The position numbers and the translations under genes were made by a program. This document shows, in pieces, positions 1 to 7,417 of a stretch of 64,000 nucleotides of DNA (the first letter of the stretch is position 1; each line of letters begins with the position of its first letter). Below the pieces are notes generated by a model. That model was given only the letters and a program-made list of their open reading frames with translations, did no database searches and was not told where the DNA came from. Where the stretch lies: contig NZ_MKTR01000016.1 of NCBI RefSeq assembly GCF_001898325.1, positions 62,001 through 126,000 of the forward strand, in the 5' to 3' direction. This DNA is from Microbacterium sp. 67-17. Its GTDB lineage: Bacteria > Actinomycetota > Actinomycetes > Actinomycetales > Microbacteriaceae.

Positions 1-751
1 CGATTGCAACCTCATCGCAGGTAGCCAGCAGTGCTGTGGGGCGTCGTGCGGGGTCTCCGAGCAGGTCGACGGCAGCCGCATATCCACCGGGCAGGCTCAC
101 TTCCGACCGCACGTGCGTCACGGTCAGGCCCGCCTCCGTCATCGTCCGCTGGTAACCGGAGAGGCGCGCGCGATCGACGTGTGGGCCGCTCGACACCGAG
201 ACACCCCCAAGGAAGGTGATGTTCGTATGCCCGAGTTCAATGAGGTGCGTTGTCGCGCGGCGCGCGGCATATTCGTCATCCAGTCGCACGACGCCTGCGT
301 TATCGCCGATTGCCACCACGCTGACGACGGGACGGCCGATCGCGACCAGTCTTTCGAGCTCGTGGTCGTCCGGTTCGAGCCCGACCGCGATCAACCCGTC
401 GAATCGCTTTCTGGCGAGGAAATCGTCGAAGACGCGTCTGCGCCCCTCCGTTCCCGGCTTGGCGTCGTAAAGAGTCAGGTCGTAGCCGGATTCGAGAAGC
501 ACCTCCTGGATGCCCTCGAGCACCTCGGCAAAGAACCATCGGTTCAGGTATGGCATGACGACACCGATGTTGCGCGTGCGCCCCGTGGCCAAGCTCGCAG
601 CGCTTGACGAGGGGACGTATCCCATCTCGTGTGCAACGCGAGCCACGCGCTCCCGTGTGGCAGCAGCGACGTACCCGTGTCCGGTGAGAGCGCGACTTGC
701 CGTCGCCTTCGAGACTCCCGCAGCGCGGGCCACGTCCTCGATGCCGCTCAC
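1..751 (-). CDS. LacI-family transcriptional regulator, 3' end beyond window
   Basis: The first 250 residues of a LacI-type repressor; the reading frame is open to the window edge, so roughly 90 C-terminal residues are missing. The N-terminus (IEDVARAAGVSKATASRAL) is a standard LacI helix-turn-helix, followed by a hinge and a periplasmic-binding-like sensor domain that begins near TRNIGVVMPYLNRW. The GTG start at 751 is preceded by GGAAGG at good spacing. It is divergent from the sugar ABC operon, and the two identical operator-like 12-mers between them make it the likely local repressor. The inducer cannot be read from sequence; an alpha-glucoside or related disaccharide is inferred from the neighbours. 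Confidence 0.9.
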   Translation of the reverse strand, partial: MSGIEDVARAAGVSKATASRALTGHGYVAAATRERVARVAHEMGYVPSSSAASLATGRTRNIGVVMPYLNRWFFAEVLEGIQEVLLESGYDLTLYDAKPGTEGRRRVFDDFLARKRFDGLIAVGLEPDDHELERLVAIGRPVVSVVAIGDNAGVVRLDDEYAARRATTHLIELGHTNITFLGGVSVSSGPHVDRARLSGYQRTMTEAGLTVTHVRSEVSLPGGYAAAVDLLGDPARRPTALLATCDEVAI

Positions 752-827
752 GTCGTTGTACCTTCCGGCAGTTCTCTGCGGTTCCCGACACCGCACCTGC
801 GATCGATCGTCGATCTCTTGTAGGGAC

Positions 828-857
828 AGGCTAAACGACGAAGGGCGAAAAGGGGAA
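828..857 (-). promoter_or_regulatory. Probable lacI-type gene promoter
   Basis: On the minus strand a TAGCCT -10 element covers 833-828. A weak TTCCCC-like -35 about 17 nt upstream overlaps operator copy 1 (854-865). The start would be near 821, leaving a leader of about 70 nt before the GTG at 751. The overlap suggests autoregulation. This is a pattern-based call only. Confidence 0.4.
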
Positions 858-865
858 ACGGTTCC
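854..865. promoter_or_regulatory. LacI-type operator copy 1
   Basis: GGAAACGGTTCC, an imperfect palindrome around a central CG as is typical for LacI-family sites. The identical 12-mer recurs at 985-996. This copy overlaps the predicted -35 region of the divergent regulator gene. Confidence 0.65.
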
Positions 866-950
866 AGACGAATGTTGTGTCGTCAATCACTATCTCGATA
901 GCCAAAGGAGCGCTCCCAATCGCAGTTATCGGCTCGTAATCGTTCATCTG

Positions 951-979
951 TTGTGCGCGGGAGAAGAGGGCGATACGGT
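951..979 (+). promoter_or_regulatory. Promoter of the sugar ABC operon
   Basis: TTGTGC (951-956), a 17-nt spacer and TACGGT (974-979) form a plausible housekeeping sigma promoter. Transcription would start near 986, inside operator copy 2, leaving a leader of about 65 nt. Confidence 0.55.
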
Positions 980-984
980 GTCAT

Positions 985-996
985 GGAAACGGTTCC
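985..996. promoter_or_regulatory. LacI-type operator copy 2
   Basis: Second exact copy of GGAAACGGTTCC, lying over the predicted transcription start of the transporter operon, where a bound repressor would block initiation. Confidence 0.65.
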
Positions 997-1051
997 CGAG
1001 AGGCTCTTACGAAGGAACCATGTTTGCGCTCAACGAGGAGGAGTCATTCAT

Positions 1052-2365
1052 ATGGGTATGACACAGCGTCACAAGGTGCTCGGCGCCGTGGCGATCGCCG
1101 GCGTCGCGGGCATCGCGCTTGCCGGTTGTAGTGGTGACAGCGGCGGCAACGGTGGGGGCGGCGACGTCGACAACGTCGTGACGATCTACGGCACGATCTC
1201 GGACACCGAGGCAGAACTGCTCGACCAGTCATGGGCCGACTTCGAAGCGGAGTCGGGGATCGACATCCAGTACGAGGCTTCCAAGGAGTTCGAGTCTCAG
1301 ATCGGCATCCGCGCGCAGGGTGGCAACCCGCCCGACATCGCGATCTTCCCGCAGCCCGGTCTGCTCGCCGACCTCGCGTCGCGCGGCTACCTGGTTCCGG
1401 CCCCCGAGGCCGTGCAGCAGAACGTCGCCGACTACTGGTCGGAGGACTGGGCCGCGTACGGCACCGTTGACGGCACGCTGTACGGCGCGCCGCTGATGGC
1501 ATCCGTCAAGGGCTTCATCTGGTACCAGCCCGCGAAGTTCGCCGAGTGGGGTCTCGAGGTCCCGACGACTCTCGACGAGCTCATGCAGGTCACCCAGACG
1601 ATCCAGTCGACCACGGGCAAGGCTCCGTGGTGTGCCGGCTTCGGCTCGGGCGATGCAACCGGTTGGCCGGGAACCGACTGGGTCGAGGACATGGTGCTTC
1701 GCGACTCGGGTCCCGAGGTTTACGACCAGTGGGTTGCCAACGAGGTCAAGTTCACCGACCAGCCGATCATCGACGCGTTCGACGCGGCCGGTGAGTACCT
1801 GCTGAACCCCGACTACGTCAACGCAGGCTTCGGCGACGTGCAATCCATCAACTCGACCGAGTTCGCTGACCCTGCGGCTGCCCTCGTCTCGGGTGAGTGC
1901 GCGCTGCACCACCAAGCGTCGTTCTTCACCGGATTCATCGAGGATGCCGGTGGCGTCGTCGCCGAAGATGGCGACGTCTGGGCCTTCATCATGCCGGGAC
2001 AGGAAGCAGGCGCCTCGGCCGTCACCGGTGGTGGCGAGATCGTCGGCGCGTTCAACGACGAGTCCGACACCCAGGCTGTGCTCGAATACCTCTCGAGCCC
2101 GGAGTGGGCGAACAACCGCGTCTCGCTCGGTGGTGTCATCTCGGCAAACACCGGCCTCGACCCGGCTAACGCATCGTCGGGAATCCTGACCCAGTCCATC
2201 GAGATCCTGCAGGACCCGAACACCACGTTCCGGTTCGACGCATCCGACCTGATGCCCAGCGCAGTCGGCGCCGGGACGTTCTGGAAGGGCATGGTCTCGT
2301 GGATCAGCGGAACCCCGGTCGACGAGGTCACCGCGCAGATCGAAGCCGGCTGGCCCGCCAGCTGA
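1052..2365 (+). CDS. Sugar ABC transporter substrate-binding lipoprotein (AglE-like)
   Basis: A 437-residue family-1 extracellular solute-binding protein. The signal peptide ends in lipobox LAGC (Cys26), so it should be lipid-anchored outside the membrane, delivering sugar to the two permeases downstream. The segment KAPWCAGFGSGDATGWPGTD resembles the AglE group of alpha-glucoside/disaccharide binding proteins. The ATG at 1052 follows GAGGAGG; an upstream in-frame extension from 953 is rejected because it would remove the signal peptide from the N-terminus. It is the first gene of a LacI-regulated operon. Substrate specificity is not proven. Confidence 0.9.
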   Translation: MGMTQRHKVLGAVAIAGVAGIALAGCSGDSGGNGGGGDVDNVVTIYGTISDTEAELLDQSWADFEAESGIDIQYEASKEFESQIGIRAQGGNPPDIAIFPQPGLLADLASRGYLVPAPEAVQQNVADYWSEDWAAYGTVDGTLYGAPLMASVKGFIWYQPAKFAEWGLEVPTTLDELMQVTQTIQSTTGKAPWCAGFGSGDATGWPGTDWVEDMVLRDSGPEVYDQWVANEVKFTDQPIIDAFDAAGEYLLNPDYVNAGFGDVQSINSTEFADPAAALVSGECALHHQASFFTGFIEDAGGVVAEDGDVWAFIMPGQEAGASAVTGGGEIVGAFNDESDTQAVLEYLSSPEWANNRVSLGGVISANTGLDPANASSGILTQSIEILQDPNTTFRFDASDLMPSAVGAGTFWKGMVSWISGTPVDEVTAQIEAGWPAS

Positions 2366-2373
2366 CAGTAATG

Positions 2374-2413
2374 ACAGAGGGGCCGCCTCGCTCAGGCGGG
2401 GCGGCTCCTCTGT
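2374..2413 (+). terminator. Intercistronic stem-loop / partial terminator
   Basis: A GC-rich hairpin (arms ACAGAGG..GCCGCC and GGCGGC..CCTCTGT) lies between the binding-protein and permease genes without a clean T-run. Such hairpins commonly stabilise the upstream message, allowing excess binding protein over permease. Confidence 0.6.
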
Positions 2414-2467
2414 CGTCTTCCTGGCTAGGATTCGAGCGAGTCCGCTGACGTACTCGAAAGGAGCGAC

Positions 2468-3601
2468 GTGACCGCCTTCTTCAACTGGGTCGGCACGATG
2501 CACCCGATTCTGCAAGCGATCATCGTGGTCGTTGCATTCCTCGTGGTGATCGGCCTGATCCTCTTCCTCATTGACATTGCTCCCCGTTCGGGACCCGTCT
2601 ACACCTGGATCCGGCTCGCGATGTGCGTGCTCATCCCGGTAGCCACGGTTCTGCTGTTCAACTCCGTCTGGTGGGCGGCAATCGTCGCCGCTCTCATCGG
2701 TGGACTGTTCTTCGTGATCGACTACCGATCGCGAAACGGCAAGGGCTACTTCATCCAGCTCATCGCCTTCATGACCCCGGCGGCGCTGCTGCTGCTGATC
2801 GGTCTGATCCTCCCGTCGATCCAGACCTTCGTCGCATCCTTCATGAACGCGGCGGGCAACAAGTTCGTCGGGATAGACAACTTCGTCTGGATCTTCACAC
2901 AGCCCGAGGGAATCAGGACCGTCGTCAACACGATCGTCTGGGTGCTGATCGCACCGACCGTGTCCACGATCGTGGGACTCGCCTACGCGGTGTTTATCGA
3001 CAAGACCCGCGGTGAGAAGGTCTACAAGGTTCTCGTGTTCATGCCGATGGCTATCTCGTTCGTCGGTGCGAGCATCATCTGGAACTTCGTGTACGCCTAC
3101 CGCGGCCCGGAGTTCACCCAAATCGGCCTTCTCAACCAGATCGTGGTCTGGTTCGGGGGAGACCCCGTGCAGTGGCTGCTCAACGAGCCGTGGAACACGC
3201 TGTTCCTGATCGTCGTGCTCATCTGGGTGCAGACCGGTTTCGCCATGGTCATCCTCTCGGCGGCGATCAAGGGCGTGCCGACCGAACAACTCGAGGCGGC
3301 GCAGTTGGACGGAACCAACGCGTGGCAGCGTTTCATCAACGTCACGGTTCCGGCGATCAGCCCGGCGATCATCGTGGTTCTCACGACGATCTCGATCGCT
3401 TCGCTGAAGGTCTTCGACATCGTTCGCACGATGACAGGCGGCAACTTCGGTACCTCGGTGATCGCGAACGAGATGTACACCCAGTTCACGAAGTTCGAGG
3501 CGGGGCGAAGCGCCGCGTTCGCGGTCGTCCTGTTCCTCCTGGTGCTGCCGATCGTGATCTACAACGCGCGGCAGATCCGCAAGCAGAAGGAGATCCGATG
3601 A
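2468..3601 (+). CDS. Sugar ABC transporter permease 1 (AglF/MalF-like)
   Basis: A 377-residue binding-protein-dependent transport permease with about eight membrane segments. Two extra N-terminal segments (residues ~10-80) precede the core six-helix domain, as in long MalF/AglF-type subunits. The cytoplasmic EAA loop that contacts the ATPase is visible as LEAAQLDGTNAWQRF followed by VTVPAISPAI. GTG start with an AAAGGAG ribosome site. It pairs with the next permease. No ATPase is encoded in this operon, which is usual where a shared MsiK-type ATPase encoded elsewhere serves several importers. Confidence 0.88.
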   Translation: MTAFFNWVGTMHPILQAIIVVVAFLVVIGLILFLIDIAPRSGPVYTWIRLAMCVLIPVATVLLFNSVWWAAIVAALIGGLFFVIDYRSRNGKGYFIQLIAFMTPAALLLLIGLILPSIQTFVASFMNAAGNKFVGIDNFVWIFTQPEGIRTVVNTIVWVLIAPTVSTIVGLAYAVFIDKTRGEKVYKVLVFMPMAISFVGASIIWNFVYAYRGPEFTQIGLLNQIVVWFGGDPVQWLLNEPWNTLFLIVVLIWVQTGFAMVILSAAIKGVPTEQLEAAQLDGTNAWQRFINVTVPAISPAIIVVLTTISIASLKVFDIVRTMTGGNFGTSVIANEMYTQFTKFEAGRSAAFAVVLFLLVLPIVIYNARQIRKQKEIR

Positions 3602-3645
3602 GTGAGCTCATGCCCGTAGATCTCCCGAAGGGGGCGATCCAGTGA
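3598..3645 (+). CDS. 15-codon mini-ORF resembling the start of permease 2
   Basis: The ATG at 3598 overlaps the stop of permease 1 (ATGA) and reads MSELMPVDLPKGAIQ. Its stop overlaps the GTG of permease 2, whose N-terminus is MSEVMPIDLP. The first ten codons are therefore a diverged tandem copy of the downstream start, and the peptide could couple translation of the two permeases. It may be a neutral leftover of a short duplication; translation is unproven. Confidence 0.45.
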   Translation: MSELMPVDLPKGAIQ

Positions 3646-4616
3646 GTGAGGTCATGCCGATCGATCTACCGATCGACAAGGAGACCGAGAAGGAGCTCAC
3701 CCGCGGTATGGCGAGGTCCGAGGGCCCCGCGCGACGTGCGCGCAAGGTGCTCTCCAAGCCGTGGGCGACCGTCGCATCGATCATCATCGCGGTGGCGTGG
3801 ACGATCCCGACTTTCGGTCTGTTCATCTCTTCGTTCCGGCCCGAGCAGCAGATCAAGACGACCGGATGGTGGACGTTCTTCGCCGACCCGCAGGTCACGC
3901 TGGAGAACTACATCCAGGTGCTGCAGGCCGGAAACACGCAGCTCACGATGGCCGAGGCGTTCATCAATTCGATCGCCATCACGATCCCAGCCACCATCGT
4001 GCCGTTGACGATCGCGGCCTTTGCGGCCTATGCGTTCTCGTGGATCGACTTCAAGGGTCGCGACTGGCTGTTCATCTTCGTGTTCGCGCTGCAGATCGTG
4101 CCGATCCAGATGGCGCTGATTCCGCTGCTGAGCTCGTTCTCCCGGGGCCTGAACATCTTCGGACTGCAGATCACGGGGCCCCTCGGAGTCTCCGGCGGAT
4201 ACGCACAGGTCTGGATCGCGCACTCGATGTTCGCGTTGCCGTTGGCGATCTACCTGCTGCACAACTTCATGTCGCAGATCCCAGCTGACATCATCGAGGC
4301 GGCACGGGTGGATGGGGCATCGCGCGGGCAGATCTTCTTCCGCATCATCCTGCCCTTGACGATGCCGGCGCTCGCGTCGTTCGCGATCTTCCAGTTCCTC
4401 TGGGTCTGGAACGACCTGCTCGTGGCGTTGATCTTCGCCGACGGGCCGGTCGCGCCGATCACGAAGCTGCTCGCAGAGATCACGGGAACACGGGGAAACG
4501 AGTGGCAGCTGCTCACTGCAGGCGCCTTCGTGGCCATCATCGTTCCGCTCATCGTGTTCTTCTCGCTTCAGCGCTACTTCGTGCGGGGCCTGCTCGCAGG
4601 CTCGACAAAGGGCTGA
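3642..4616 (+). CDS. Sugar ABC transporter permease 2 (AglG/MalG-like)
   Basis: A 324-residue inner-membrane permease with six predicted membrane helices after a charged, cytoplasmic N-terminal ~45 residues. The EAA loop reads EAARVDGASRGQIFFRIILP, the contact site for the ATPase. The GTG start follows GAAGGGGG and overlaps the stop of the mini-ORF (GTGA). It is the last gene of the operon and is followed by a strong hairpin. Confidence 0.9.
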   Translation: MSEVMPIDLPIDKETEKELTRGMARSEGPARRARKVLSKPWATVASIIIAVAWTIPTFGLFISSFRPEQQIKTTGWWTFFADPQVTLENYIQVLQAGNTQLTMAEAFINSIAITIPATIVPLTIAAFAAYAFSWIDFKGRDWLFIFVFALQIVPIQMALIPLLSSFSRGLNIFGLQITGPLGVSGGYAQVWIAHSMFALPLAIYLLHNFMSQIPADIIEAARVDGASRGQIFFRIILPLTMPALASFAIFQFLWVWNDLLVALIFADGPVAPITKLLAEITGTRGNEWQLLTAGAFVAIIVPLIVFFSLQRYFVRGLLAGSTKG

Positions 4617-4633
4617 TCGCAAGAGAACCATGG

Positions 4634-4665
4634 CGTAGGGGCGTTCCGGAAGGGGCGCCCCTACG
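4634..4665 (+). terminator. Terminator hairpin after the sugar ABC operon
   Basis: Perfect 10-bp stem (CGTAGGGGCG with CGCCCCTACG) around a 12-nt loop, 17 nt after the permease stop. No U-tract follows, as is common in high-GC actinobacteria. Confidence 0.75.
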
Positions 4666-4704
4666 TCGTCGGATGCTCGGTGCGATGGCATCCGTTATCA
4701 TGGA

Positions 4705-4720
4705 GTCGAATCGATTCGAC
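4705..4720. promoter_or_regulatory. Perfect 16-bp palindrome upstream of MFS gene
   Basis: GTCGAATCGATTCGAC is its own reverse complement and lies 57 nt before the MFS start codon. A TAATCT -10-like hexamer sits at 4754-4759. It has the form of a dimeric repressor operator, but no matching regulator gene is adjacent. Confidence 0.45.
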
Positions 4721-4776
4721 GCCGATCGGGGGCGACGATCCCCGAGCGCCGAGTAATCTCCCCCTGAACGGAACCC

Positions 4777-6156
4777 GTGCTCGACACCGCCTCCAACCCC
4801 GTGACGCCCGACGCTCAGTCCGCTGGCGGTGTGTCTGACCCCGGCCCCGCGACCGATTCCACCCGCCTTCGCGCCGCGACGGGTGCAATCCGCACGCTCG
4901 GGACGAACCCCGCCACAGCGCCGATCATGCTGCACCCGGGCGATGCGATCCCCACACGCCGCCGGGTGCTTTACATCATCTTGCTCGGCGCGCTGACAGC
5001 ACTCGGCCCCTTCACGATCGATCTGTACCTCCCGGCCTTTCCGGTACTGGAGGACGATTTCCAGACCACGTCAGCCGCGATCCAGCTGACCCTCACGGGC
5101 ACCATGATCGGATTCGCTGTCGGCCAGCTCGTCGTCGGCCCGCTCAGTGACAAGGTCGGGCGACGGATGCCGCTGATCGCCGTGACGGTGTTGCATGTGC
5201 TGGCAAGCGCGGCTGCAGCGCTCTCGCCGACGCTCATCACCCTCGGTGCCGCCCGGTTCTTCATGGGAGTCGGCGCTGCGGCGGGAGGCGTCGTTGCGAT
5301 GGCGATCGTGCGCGACCTGTTCGGCGGGAAGCGCTTGGTGGTGATGCTCAGCCGGCTCGCGCTCGTGAGCGGTGTAGCCCCGGTAATTGCGCCTCTCATC
5401 GGTTCGGCACTTCTGATCGTCATGCCGTGGCAGGGGATCTTTGTCGTTCTCGCCGTTTACGGCATCGTGATGCTGGTCTGTACGGTCTTCTTCATCCCCG
5501 AGACGTTGCCTCCCGCGCGCCGCCACGACAAGGGAAGCACCACGACCTGGCAGCGTTATCGGTCGGTTCTCAGTGACCGCGTGTTCCTTGGCGTGCTCGT
5601 GATCGGCGGGATGAACTTCAGCGGTCTGTTCTCGTATCTGTCAGCCTCGCCGTTCCTGTTCCAAGAGGGCTACGGATTCGATCCGCAGGCCTATGGTCTG
5701 CTGTTCGCCGTCAACTCCCTCGGGATCGTCTTCGGTGTGCAGATGGCCTCGCGGCTGGCCGCACGCTTCGGACCTCAGTGGGTGCTGGCCTTCTCGACGG
5801 CGGGCACCGTGGTGTTCGGTGCGGCGATCATCCTCGCCGACAGTCTCGGGCTCGGCCTCTGGGGGACCATGGTTCCGCTGTTCCTGTTCATCACCTCGGT
5901 CGGCTTTGGCTTTCCGTGCGTGCAGGTACTCGCCCTCGATCGTCACGGCAAGGCGGCGGGGACCGCGGCATCAATCCTCGGGGCGGTCAACTTCGGCGTT
6001 GCCGGCGCCATCTCCCCGCTGGTCGGCTGGCTCTCAGCGAGTGCTGGCATCACCGCCACGACGATGGCGTCGGTCATGGTCGGATGCGGTGCGATCGCAG
6101 TCATCGCGCTGTGGACGATCGTGCGGCCCCGGACGGTGCAGGCCCTCACTCCGTAG
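4777..6156 (+). CDS. Bcr/CflA-type MFS multidrug efflux transporter
   Basis: A 459-residue 12-helix major facilitator of the DHA1 Bcr/CflA group, expected to export hydrophobic drugs by proton antiport. Diagnostic segments are GPFTIDLYLPAFP in helix 1 and motif A, GPLSDKVGRR, in the 2-3 loop. The GTG at 4777 adds an unusual hydrophilic extension of about 50 residues. An internal ATG at 4927 (MLHPGDAIPTRRRVLYII) gives a 409-residue protein of normal family length, so the start is uncertain. The 3' end overlaps the convergent nitroreductase-like gene by 11 bp. Confidence 0.87.
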   Translation: MLDTASNPVTPDAQSAGGVSDPGPATDSTRLRAATGAIRTLGTNPATAPIMLHPGDAIPTRRRVLYIILLGALTALGPFTIDLYLPAFPVLEDDFQTTSAAIQLTLTGTMIGFAVGQLVVGPLSDKVGRRMPLIAVTVLHVLASAAAALSPTLITLGAARFFMGVGAAAGGVVAMAIVRDLFGGKRLVVMLSRLALVSGVAPVIAPLIGSALLIVMPWQGIFVVLAVYGIVMLVCTVFFIPETLPPARRHDKGSTTTWQRYRSVLSDRVFLGVLVIGGMNFSGLFSYLSASPFLFQEGYGFDPQAYGLLFAVNSLGIVFGVQMASRLAARFGPQWVLAFSTAGTVVFGAAIILADSLGLGLWGTMVPLFLFITSVGFGFPCVQVLALDRHGKAAGTAASILGAVNFGVAGAISPLVGWLSASAGITATTMASVMVGCGAIAVIALWTIVRPRTVQALTP

Positions 6157-6706
6157 CGGCCGGCCCCGTGGTGTGGCTCCGTACGGGCTGGAGCCGGAAA
6201 AGTCGCACGGTGCGGTGCGATTCCCGCTCATAGGCACGGTAGCCGGGCCACTGCGACTCGATACGCGCCCACGCGCTGTCTCGTTCGTCGTCAGGGATGA
6301 GGGTGGCGTGCACGAGCATCTGGTTGCCGCGAACGGTGATGGCGGCATCCGGGTGGGCAAGCAGATTCGTCGTCCAGGCGGGGTGGCGCTCGCCGGCGAA
6401 GTTGGTCCCCGCGACAATCGCCCGACCCTGCCCGTCGGGTGTGTACATCAGTGGAACATCCCGGGTGAGACCACTCTTGGCGCCCGTCGTGTGGAGAATG
6501 AGCGAAGGAACCAGCACGGCGCTCAGCTGCACTCGACCCCCGCTCAGGGCGGCGAAGACCCGCTCGACCGGGGGGAGGAGGCGGGGACCTGCGGCGCGGA
6601 AGAGCCGGGTTCTGGTCAGGGGCGCCAGAAGCAAGCGGAGCACGCGGCGCAGTGGCCTGGCGATGCGCTGTGCGATCTCGGACACGGAACCACTGCTCAC
6701 ACCCAC
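6146..6706 (-). CDS. Deazaflavin-dependent nitroreductase (DDN) family protein
   Basis: About 186 residues matching the DDN/nitroreductase-quinone reductase family, split-barrel proteins that bind F420 or related flavins. The family pattern is clear in LHTTGAKSGLTRDVPLMY and in GTNFAGERHPAWTTNLLAHP. GTG at 6706 is chosen for an AGGA site 7 nt upstream; GTG 6700 is possible, and upstream extension would run into the divergent GNAT promoter. Whether this member uses F420, FMN or heme, and its substrate, cannot be told from sequence. Confidence 0.8.
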   Translation of the reverse strand: MGVSSGSVSEIAQRIARPLRRVLRLLLAPLTRTRLFRAAGPRLLPPVERVFAALSGGRVQLSAVLVPSLILHTTGAKSGLTRDVPLMYTPDGQGRAIVAGTNFAGERHPAWTTNLLAHPDAAITVRGNQMLVHATLIPDDERDSAWARIESQWPGYRAYERESHRTVRLFRLQPVRSHTTGPAATE

Positions 6707-6762
6707 GCGTTCGTCCTCACCCAGCCATCCTCGCAGCCTCGTGGCAGCCGAACCACCCCGCG

Positions 6763-6768
6763 TACGAT
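6763..6768 (+). promoter_or_regulatory. -10 element of leaderless promoter (GNAT)
   Basis: TACGAT ends exactly 6 nt before the GTG at 6775, the spacing expected when transcription starts on the initiation codon. Confidence 0.5.
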
Positions 6769-6774
6769 CGCGGC

Positions 6775-7408
6775 GTGGCCCGAATTCGACCCTTTCGCCC
6801 CGACGATGAGGCGGCGCTGTCGTCGGTGTGCGTTCGCACCGCGGATGCCGGAGCCGATGCGACAGGCATCCTGATCGACGACGAGATCTGGCCCGAGGTG
6901 TTCCTCCGCCCGTATCTTGCCCGGCACCCGGATGACGCGTTCGTGGTCGACGCCGACGGTGAGCCCGTCGGGTATCTCGTGTGTGCACCCGATACGCGGT
7001 CTTTCAAGGACTGGTTCAGCACGTCATGGTGGCCCGAGCGAGGGGGCGCGGTGGGCTCCAGACGCCGGGGCCGGTGGCCCGCGCGCGGAGCGCACTGCCG
7101 GCATCCTTCGCTATGCCGCCGCCAGACGTGCGGGAGCAGAACCCTACGGTGACGCCTACCCCGCTCACCTGCACATCGACCTGCTGCCGCAGGCGCAGGG
7201 ACAGGGGTGGGGGCGACGCTTGATCGAAGCGCTCATCGAGACCCTCCGTGCGCGCGCAGTCCCCGGCGTGCACCTGGTGGCCGACGCCACGAACACGTCA
7301 GCCCTCGCCTTCTATGACCGCCTCGGATTCGTGAGGCTCCCCTCGCACGAGGGAGTTCAAGCCTTCGGAATGTCGCTCGACGGCCCTGAGCGGTCGGGGC
7401 CGCGTTAG
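6775..7408 (+). pseudogene. GNAT acetyltransferase with a one-base frameshift
   Basis: Two frames together encode one N-acetyltransferase. The first, from GTG 6775, gives VARIRPFRPDDEAALSSVC through DWFSTSWWPERG. The second, one frame over, carries the acetyl-CoA-binding part (LLPQAQGQGWGRRLIEALIE, ATNTSALAFYDRLGF) and ends at 7408. They join if one G is removed from the G5 run at 7042-7046, giving WWPERGARWAPDAG. Without that change translation runs off-frame to a stop at 7152. A sequencing error in the homopolymer is as likely as a true mutation. Confidence 0.75.
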
Positions 7409-7411
7409 CCT
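7406..7411 (+). promoter_or_regulatory. -10 element of leaderless promoter (SDR gene)
   Basis: TAGCCT ends 6 nt before the GTG at 7418, favouring this GTG over the overlapping GTG at 7416. Confidence 0.5.
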
Positions 7412-7417
7412 GCCGGT

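Noticed and set aside
953..1051. N-terminal extension of the binding protein from ATG 953
   Set aside because: It would bury the signal peptide, begins upstream of the predicted promoter -10 and operator, and has no ribosome site.
1229..3289. A 686-codon open frame on the minus strand opposite the sugar ABC genes
   Set aside because: It is an antisense shadow: composition is Arg/Asp/Glu-rich low-complexity, no family pattern, and it crosses three well-supported genes and the intergenic hairpin.
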